In this document: positions 15,570 through 19,759 of the stretch, piece by piece
Layout: every line of letters starts with the position of its first letter
Position numbering within the stretch: the stretch's first letter is position 1
Assembly: GCA_964515255.1 (NCBI GenBank)
Contig: CAZETL010000010.1
Location: forward strand, 1 to 19,759
Reading direction: 5' to 3'
DNA length: 19,759 bases
DNA from: GCA-016699975 sp964515255
GTDB lineage: Bacteria > Patescibacteriota > Minisyncoccia > Moranbacterales > UBA1568
Position numbers and translations under genes: made by a program
Notes under the pieces: model-generated
Databases searched by the model: none
What the model was told of the DNA's origin: nothing
What the model saw: the letters and a program-made list of their open reading frames with translations, nothing else

Positions 15570-16163
15570 TTATGCGAGACAAATCTCAACAACTCCGCCA
15601 GGAACACCGGGGACTGCGCCACGAACTCCAAGAATTCGCTTCTCCGAATCCACATATTCGACGCGAAGATTTCTCGACGTCGACCGAACTCCGCCCATTC
15701 GACCCGCCATACGCATTCCTTTTGTTACATGCTGCGGAAATGTCGCGCCAATAGAACCTGGTGCACGAAGATCATGTTTATGTCCATGCGTTTTTGGGGC
15801 ACCTTTAAAGCCATGCCGCTTCACAACACCCTGGAAACCCTTTGCTTTGGTCACTCCGGAAACTCGGACACGATCCCCAACGGAGAACACTTCAATGGAA
15901 AGTTTTGATCCAAGGGGAAAAGTGTTCACTACATTCCTTACCTCATCCAAAGAAAGATGCTTATCCAGACGAAACTCCCGAAAGATTGACCGCCGCTTCG
16001 TCTTTGACGTTTCCACTTGGAGAGCCGAGTAGCCATCGCGATCTGCGGAACGAATAAGCGACACGGTATTTGTATCACATTCAATCAAAGTAATATTCCT
16101 GGCGCCCCTATCTGCGTCCTGAATCGTCGTCATCCCGAGTTTTTTCCCAAGTAGAAATTTCAT
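15570..16163 (-). CDS. rplC: 50S ribosomal protein L3 (uL3)
   Basis: Large-subunit protein reaching the peptidyl transferase centre. The 197-aa product starts MKFLLGKKLGMTTIQDADRG and contains GVTKAKGFQGVVKRHGFKGA, KTHGHKHDLRAPGSIGATF, GMRMAGRMGGVRSTSRNL and VRGAVPGVPGGVVEI. The frame runs 69 bases upstream through a hairpin region, but ATG 16163 gives the family N-terminus. Unlike its neighbours it is separated from the preceding gene (rpsJ) by 158 bp of structured sequence. Confidence 0.97.
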   Translation of the reverse strand: MKFLLGKKLGMTTIQDADRGARNITLIECDTNTVSLIRSADRDGYSALQVETSKTKRRSIFREFRLDKHLSLDEVRNVVNTFPLGSKLSIEVFSVGDRVRVSGVTKAKGFQGVVKRHGFKGAPKTHGHKHDLRAPGSIGATFPQHVTKGMRMAGRMGGVRSTSRNLRVEYVDSEKRILGVRGAVPGVPGGVVEICLA

Positions 16164-16175
16164 AATCCTAGCTAC

Positions 16176-16201
16176 AAACAAAAAGACTGACCACTGGTCA
16201 G
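16176..16201 (-). terminator. Terminator-like hairpin just upstream of rplC
   Basis: In the transcription direction CTGACC-AGT-GGTCAG (a 15-base palindrome at 16187-16201) forms a 6-bp stem and is followed at once by TCTTTTTGTTTG. This is the layout of an intrinsic terminator. It lies 12 bases before the rplC start, inside the S10 cluster, so it would act as an attenuator rather than an operon end. The stem is short and no measurement is available. Confidence 0.45.
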
Positions 16202-16208
16202 ACCCGAG

Positions 16209-16228
16209 AAGAAAACTAGTGTTTTCTT
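16209..16228 (-). promoter_or_regulatory. Second hairpin in the rpsJ-rplC gap
   Basis: AAGAAAAC and GTTTTCTT form a perfect 8-bp inverted repeat around a four-base loop. It sits immediately upstream of the terminator-like hairpin. A direct repeat TCTCGGGT (minus strand) lies at 16202-16209 and 16257-16264. The stem is A/T-rich, so its stability is modest. Confidence 0.45.
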
Positions 16229-16321
16229 GCAAGGCCCCGACAGTATCCTTCTCTCCACCCGAGATAGCCGCTAAGAGTTGGACTTGAACGAGCTTCTATT
16301 TTTCCACTCTCCAACAAAACG

Positions 16322-16651
16322 CTACATTTTGATCTCAATATCTACCCCGGCCGGAAGGTCGAGATTCGTCAATTGATCAATAGTTTTTGCCGTTGGTTCA
16401 AGGATATCAACTACTCTTTTATGAACTCTCATCTCGTATTGATCGCGTGCATTCTTATGCACGAACGAGGAGCGGTTCACGGTCACCCGATGAGTTTCTG
16501 TCGGAAGCGGAACCGGACCAGTAACACGAGCACCGGTGCGTTCTGCCGTCTCCACAATCTTACGAGCAGTTTGATCAATCACTTTGTGATCATATGCCTT
16601 GATGCGAATCCGGACTCGATTTTCCGAGTTTGCTTTCTCAGACCTCTTCAT
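16322..16651 (-). CDS. rpsJ: 30S ribosomal protein S10 (uS10)
   Basis: Small-subunit head protein, also the NusE antitermination factor in E. coli. The 109-aa product has RIRIKAYDHKVIDQTARKIV, ETAERTGARVTGPVPLPTET, the YEMRVHKRVVDILEPTAKTI block and LTNLDLPAGVDIEIKM. The start at 16651 gives a short basic N-terminus (MKRSEKANSENR). It is the only ribosomal-protein start in this window without T at -1 (CAC-ATG). It follows tuf by 103 bp and heads the S10 cluster. Confidence 0.96.
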   Translation of the reverse strand: MKRSEKANSENRVRIRIKAYDHKVIDQTARKIVETAERTGARVTGPVPLPTETHRVTVNRSSFVHKNARDQYEMRVHKRVVDILEPTAKTIDQLTNLDLPAGVDIEIKM

Positions 16652-16716
16652 GTGAATGACAACGAAATTATCGGTTCCAACAAACAGACGACTCAACGCC
16701 TATCTGGGGAACAAGG

Positions 16717-16740
16717 GTGATCCGAAGCATTTCGGATCAC
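16717..16740. repeat. Perfect 10-bp inverted repeat between tuf and rpsJ
   Basis: Arms GTGATCCGAA (16717-16726) and TTCGGATCAC (16731-16740) are perfectly complementary around a four-base loop, making the strongest hairpin in the window. It begins 14 bp after the tuf stop. In the transcription direction it is followed by CCCTTGTTCCCC with no U-tract, so it looks more like an RNA processing or 3'-end stabilising stem, or a pause site, than a full terminator. Confidence 0.7.
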
Positions 16741-16754
16741 TATCTTCCTCAGAA

Positions 16755-17945
16755 TCACTTGATAATCTTTGTGGCGACACCAGCACCAACGGTCCGTCCA
16801 CCTTCTCGAATCGCGAAACGCATTCCCTCTTCCATGGCAACAGGAACGATCAACGATACCACAAGCTTCACCGTGTCACCCGGCATGACCATTTCGGTTC
16901 CTTCAGGAAGAGTGACATCGCCAGTAACATCAGTTGTACGAATATAGAATTGCGGTTTGTACCCCTTGAAGAAGGGAGTATGCCGCCCACCCTCTTCCTT
17001 AGTTAGAACATACACCTCACCCTCAAATTCAGTGTGGGGCGTTATAGATCCCGGCTTCGCAAGAACCTGACCACGCTCCACATCTTCTTTCTTCACACCA
17101 CGAAGAAGGAGTCCAGCATTATCCCCAGCCTCCCCCTGATTAAGAGACTTGTTAAACATCTCAATGCCAGTCACCACAGTCTTTGAGGTTGGCCGAATAC
17201 CAACGATTTCGACTTCCTCATTCAATTTTACCGAACCCCGCTCGATGCGACCAGTAACCACTGTTCCACGACCCTCAATTGAGAAAATATCCTCAATCGG
17301 CATAAGAAAAGACTTCTCGGTATCACGGACAGGTTGCGGAATCTTAACGTCGAGAGCCGCCATGAGATCAAGAATTGGCTTTGCGTCAGCCTCATCAGCA
17401 GATTTCGATTCAAGCGCCTTCAACGCGCTCCCTCGAATAATGGCTGCATTGTCGCCATCGAATTCATATTTCGAAAGAAGTTCGCGAACTTCTGCTTCAA
17501 CAAGATCAACGAGCTCAGGATCGTCCACCATATCCACCTTGTTGAGAAACACAACAATCGCCGGAACACCCACTTGACGAGCAAGGAGGATATGCTCCCG
17601 CGTCTGCGGCATAGGGCCATCAGTCGCGGACACCACCAGCACCGCGCCATCCATTTGCGCAGCCCCAGTTATCATGTTTTTGATATAGTCGGCGTGTCCC
17701 GGACAGTCAACATGCGCATAGTGACGCGCTTCGGATTCATACTCGCAATGCGACGTGGCAATAGTGATTCCACGAGCTTTTTCCTCCGGAGCCTTGTCAA
17801 TCTCATCAACATTTTTCGCCTTCGCAAGACCCTTCATGCTCAGCACGTGCAGAATGGCTGCAGTAAGAGTCGTCTTGCCATGATCGACATGACCGATAGT
17901 TCCAACGTTTACATGCGGCTTATCCCGCTTGAATTGCTCCGCCAT
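16755..17945 (-). CDS. tuf: Elongation factor Tu
   Basis: GTPase that delivers aminoacyl-tRNA to the ribosome. The 396-aa length is normal. G-motifs: GHVDHGKT (residues 18-25), RGITIATSHCEYES (switch I, from 59), DCPGHADYIKNMITG (from 80), NKVD (135-138) and GSALKAL (172-178). Domain 2 has GRGTVVTGRIERG, and domain 3 has FKGYKPQFYIRTTDVTG and ends ATKIIK. It is directly upstream of rpsJ rather than behind rpsL-rpsG-fusA, so the usual str operon is broken up. A promoter and a structured leader of about 240 nt precede it. There is no SD in the 5-10 nt window; the nearest AAAGGA is about 23 nt away. It ends in TGA. Confidence 0.98.
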   Translation of the reverse strand: MAEQFKRDKPHVNVGTIGHVDHGKTTLTAAILHVLSMKGLAKAKNVDEIDKAPEEKARGITIATSHCEYESEARHYAHVDCPGHADYIKNMITGAAQMDGAVLVVSATDGPMPQTREHILLARQVGVPAIVVFLNKVDMVDDPELVDLVEAEVRELLSKYEFDGDNAAIIRGSALKALESKSADEADAKPILDLMAALDVKIPQPVRDTEKSFLMPIEDIFSIEGRGTVVTGRIERGSVKLNEEVEIVGIRPTSKTVVTGIEMFNKSLNQGEAGDNAGLLLRGVKKEDVERGQVLAKPGSITPHTEFEGEVYVLTKEEGGRHTPFFKGYKPQFYIRTTDVTGDVTLPEGTEMVMPGDTVKLVVSLIVPVAMEEGMRFAIREGGRTVGAGVATKIIK

Positions 17946-17960
17946 ATGCGTGTAGCGAGG

Positions 17961-18005
17961 AGTCTTTATCCTTTAAGGAAATATGGATTTCCTCCCTTAA
18001 AGACT
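17961..18005 (-). promoter_or_regulatory. Nested hairpin in the tuf leader
   Basis: In the transcript an outer 8-bp stem, AGTCTTTA/TAAAGACT (18005-17998 with 17968-17961), encloses an inner 6-bp stem, GGAAAT/ATTTCC, with loop CCAT. A competing pairing joins CTTTAAGG... to CCTTAAAG (plus strand 17971-17978 and 17995-18002). The structure includes the purine-rich GGGAGG and AAAGGA motifs and ends 15 bases before the tuf ATG, so it could control ribosome access to tuf. Confidence 0.5.
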
Positions 18006-18149
18006 CTCTCAAGCTTTCCGTTTAACGATTTATGAGGCCTACTTTGATGACCTCTTTTTATTTACTTAGAAAATCCCAACTCACAAGTCCTTCAAAAAAG
18101 CAATTCGACTTCCCACAGGGATATCCTTCAGAATCTCCGAAGTCCGAGT

Positions 18150-18170
18150 AAAAAAGAAGTCGGATGACTT
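18150..18170 (-). promoter_or_regulatory. Weak terminator-like hairpin early in the tuf leader
   Basis: AAGTC-ATCC-GACTT forms a 5-bp stem followed by C and six Ts, about 12-30 nt after the expected transcription start. Its loop and 3' arm contain the only TCCGA of the leader, which could instead pair with any of four TCGGA copies around it. This resembles an attenuator with alternative folds, but the stem is short and the case is only suggestive. Confidence 0.3.
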
Positions 18171-18188
18171 TCTCCGAGTACGTTTCCG

Positions 18189-18217
18189 AGCTTAGCAGCC
18201 AATATTTCTTCTGTCAA
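18189..18217 (-). promoter_or_regulatory. Sigma70-type promoter of the tuf-S10-spc cluster
   Basis: On the minus strand a perfect -35 TTGACA (18217-18212) is separated by 17 bp from TAAGCT (18194-18189). That -10 is preceded by TGC, giving an extended -10 (TGCTAAGCT). Transcription would start near 18182, about 237 nt before the tuf ATG. It is the best promoter seen in the window and sits just downstream of the upstream gene's terminator. Confidence 0.7.
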
Positions 18218-18243
18218 GTGCGATGCATTCTCCGGAAAATACA

Positions 18244-18284
18244 ATCCAAAACAAAAGAAAAACCATACTTTTTAGAATGGGTTT
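18244..18284 (-). terminator. Intrinsic terminator of the secreted-protein genes
   Basis: In the transcript AAACC(C)AT pairs with ATGGTTT (7 bp with one bulged C) around a 10-base A-rich loop, followed by a T-rich run TTTTTCTTTTGTTTT. It starts two bases after the stop codon at 18286. It lies before the tuf promoter, separating the two transcription units. Confidence 0.55.
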
Positions 18285-18285
18285 G

Positions 18286-18663
18286 TTAGATTTGAAGAAA
18301 CCTCTTGGATTGCGGCGTCTGCTGGAGGCAGAGCGCGCTTGTCATCGGATCCGACACTGTCCAGATATTTCCATCGGCATCGCCGTACCGAATGTGGACC
18401 GTGAGACTCTTGTCTTGCGCTCTCCAGAGAGTCACTCTAGTAGAATCGGCAAACGCCCTCCCTATCGGCGTATCTCTCGATATCCAGAGACCATTTGCGG
18501 TCGTAACACCGGGAACGCCCCAGAGAGTAAATCGTCCTCCGGAGTTGGTATCTTCACCAAACACTCCGTCGCTTGGAACATAGCATGCGTGAGCGGCGAA
18601 GAGAGGTGGAGCAAGAAGCGTCCCACCAAGCATCGCTAAGAGTACTGCATATTTCCTCATCAT
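18286..18663 (-). CDS. Small secreted protein of unknown function
   Basis: I do not recognise this 125-aa protein. It has a clear Sec signal peptide: a basic MMRK start, a hydrophobic core (YAVLLAMLGGTLLAPPLF) and a probable signal-peptidase I site near AHA-C (about residues 24-27). The mature part is about 98 aa with two cysteines (in ACYVPS and ALCLQQ) that could form a disulfide, and is rich in Gly, Trp and Thr (FTLWGVPGV, GLWISRDTP, VTLWRAQD, GNIWTVSD). The sequence before the first Cys does not fit a lipobox. It starts 18 bp after the CARDB-like gene and has a good SD (GAGGAG) before two adjacent ATGs (18663, 18660). It is probably co-expressed with its large neighbour at the cell surface. 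Confidence 0.75.
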   Translation of the reverse strand: MMRKYAVLLAMLGGTLLAPPLFAAHACYVPSDGVFGEDTNSGGRFTLWGVPGVTTANGLWISRDTPIGRAFADSTRVTLWRAQDKSLTVHIRYGDADGNIWTVSDPMTSALCLQQTPQSKRFLQI

Positions 18664-18681
18664 TTCACTCCTCTTTACGCG

Positions 18682-19759
18682 TTACGGTTGTTGCATCATC
18701 ATTGCCCGGTACAACCTGATTATGGTTGAACCATCTTCATCTTCGCCACCAGGAGGTACCTGAACCGCTTCGACATAGATATTCCCTCCGTTCCAGCACC
18801 GGGGAATACTGTCGATGCACACCGTTGTCGCTATTTCTCCGCTTCCGGAAAAAAGAACGTCCGGAATGATTCCAGTTGTCACGCCTCCTGCCGATATTGC
18901 TCCAATTGGAAAGGTGCTGATTGGAGTATCTTGTCCTCCGGCAACAGGAGTAAAGAACATCCTGCCTATCGTTGGGAGAGACGCTGCATTTCCAAAATTC
19001 TCGACTTCGATGGAGACGCTCCTCTTTTCCGTCGTGTACACATGGCTTCCATTTATGAATGTCACCTTGACCACGGACAGAGTAGCAGTTTCTGGAACAG
19101 GAGGTGTCGGTTCCGCCACTTGAAAAGTACCCGACATCCGATTGTTCCCTCGGTTTTCCTCCCTGTTTGGCGTTTGCAACAGCTCTCCTTCCGGATCCGC
19201 AATGACAGTTGCCGAGCATGTGCCAGTCGCCGCAAGAGGAAGGGTGAAGGAGAATGACTTGGTCCGGCCATTGTCTCCGTGGCGGAGTACGTCCTCGTCG
19301 ATATCGGTCGTGTCCATCATTCGCGAGGAAATGCACCCCGAGAGTTCGGCTGTTACGGTCATCCGCCGATTCCTGCCCGCATGGAAGTCGTCTCCGGCAT
19401 TGCCGAAATCGGCGACAACCGTAACCGTCGATCCCGGAAGGAACTCGGGTCCTCCCTGGAGGGAGAGCCTTTGCACATACACATCCGGAATGCTGTAGGC
19501 TTGGAATGTCTTCGTTCCGCAATTGTCGGATATTTTAGTTTCCTTCGGAGGGCTGCTTCCCGTATTCGCGCATCCGTAGAGCGTGTAGTACCCGGGATCG
19601 CGAATCGTAAAGGCGTGATGCGTCGTCTCTCTGTCTCCTCCTGTGAGTCCGTCCACCGTCTTCGAGTCAAGATTGATCGGCGGATCATTGCCCGCCTTCT
19701 TGCCATCGTAGAGAATACACTTGTTCTTGAAGGAGCCAATGGAAACGCTCGTCGCATTC
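18682..19759 (-). CDS. Large extracellular protein with CARDB-like repeats (partial, N-terminus outside window)
   Basis: The frame is open to the right edge, so the start is missing; 358 codons plus the stop are visible. It shows two beta-rich segments of the CARDB/Ig-like type. The first starts at IPDVYVQRLSLQGGPEFLPG (about 19491) and continues into VTVVADFGNAGDD. The second starts at ETATLSVVKVTFINGSHV (about 19100) and continues into SIEVENFGNAAS. The two N-x-G-N-A turns (ADFGNA, VENFGNA) are typical. A Pro-rich linker (EPTPPVPET) joins them. Several cysteines (GCANTG, DNCGTK, SGCISS, GTCSAT, VCIDSIPRC) suggest disulfides and an extracellular location. There is no C-terminal membrane anchor or sorting signal; it ends in MMMQQP. 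Any signal peptide or anchor lies outside. Possibly an adhesin or other surface-structure component; the assignment is from pattern only. Confidence 0.72.
   Translation of the reverse strand, partial: NATSVSIGSFKNKCILYDGKKAGNDPPINLDSKTVDGLTGGDRETTHHAFTIRDPGYYTLYGCANTGSSPPKETKISDNCGTKTFQAYSIPDVYVQRLSLQGGPEFLPGSTVTVVADFGNAGDDFHAGRNRRMTVTAELSGCISSRMMDTTDIDEDVLRHGDNGRTKSFSFTLPLAATGTCSATVIADPEGELLQTPNREENRGNNRMSGTFQVAEPTPPVPETATLSVVKVTFINGSHVYTTEKRSVSIEVENFGNAASLPTIGRMFFTPVAGGQDTPISTFPIGAISAGGVTTGIIPDVLFSGSGEIATTVCIDSIPRCWNGGNIYVEAVQVPPGGEDEDGSTIIRLYRAMMMQQP

Larger units (their letters stand above)
17946..18285 (-). other. Intergenic region with promoter and long leader of tuf
   Basis: This 340-base interval has no gene I can support. 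In transcription order it holds the terminator-like hairpin of the upstream secreted-protein gene, a TTGACA-N17-TAAGCT promoter, four TCGGA repeats with one complementary TCCGA, a weak hairpin followed by six Ts, a featureless stretch of about 110 bases, and the nested hairpin before tuf. Confidence 0.7.

Noticed and set aside
16271..16300. tRNA-like GTTCAAGTC T-loop motif on the minus strand
   Set aside because: The flanking bases do not pair as a T-stem and no acceptor, D or anticodon arms can be formed.
3667..17945. Possible use of UGA as glycine (SR1/Gracilibacteria code)
   Set aside because: tuf, rpsS, secY, adk and ruvX all end at TGA exactly where the family C-terminus is expected, and no in-frame TGA interrupts a conserved protein.
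1..19759. CRISPR array, insertion sequence, prophage, integron or rRNA
   Set aside because: No regularly spaced repeats, transposase or recombinase motifs, or rRNA-like stretches were seen on either strand.

Overview
The window comes from a candidate-phyla-radiation (Patescibacteria) type bacterium. Three things support this. The ribosomal proteins are bacterial but divergent. The spc gene order lacks rpmD (uL30) between rpsE and rplO, a known hallmark of the group. The proteins are compact, and most starts lack a Shine-Dalgarno (SD) sequence in the usual window. I cannot name the lineage within the radiation. TGA is used as an ordinary stop (tuf, rpsS, secY, adk and ruvX all end in it), so the UGA-glycine groups (SR1/Gracilibacteria) are unlikely. 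Every gene I can support is on the minus strand, so transcription runs from the right edge to the left edge.

Right edge (18286-19759): a large secreted protein with CARDB-like repeats, cut by the window edge, is followed by a small secreted protein with a signal peptide. A terminator-like hairpin with a T-tract follows them. The 340-base interval 17946-18285 then holds a good sigma70-type promoter and a structured leader of about 240 nt in front of tuf.

Middle (5016-17945): tuf is directly followed by a merged S10-spc cluster: rpsJ, rplC, rplD, rplW, rplB, rpsS, rplV, rpsC, rplP, rpmC, rpsQ, rplN, rplX, rplE, rpsN (zinc form), rpsH, rplF, rplR, rpsE, rplO, secY and adk. fusA, rpsG and rpsL are not next to tuf. 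Most gaps are 6-41 bp. The longer gaps (tuf/rpsJ, rpsJ/rplC, secY/adk) contain hairpins that may tune expression.

Left part (1-4943): map closes the spc-type run. It is followed not by infA-rpmJ-rpsM but by ruvX and a DPM1/ALG5-like glycosyltransferase. After a 100-N scaffold gap come galT, tpiA and a class II fructose-bisphosphate aldolase (fba) cut by the left edge. The last three form a tight sugar-phosphate group (13 and 19 bp spacing). Linkage across the N gap depends on the assembly.

The most interesting signals are not genes. (1) There is an almost invariant T immediately before the start codon: 27 of the 30 starts assigned here. The exceptions are rpsJ and two genes that carry real SD-like motifs. 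(2) The tuf leader has competing inverted repeats and a nested hairpin near the start codon. (3) A double hairpin with a U-tract lies between rpsJ and rplC. I found no CRISPR array, mobile element, tRNA or rRNA.
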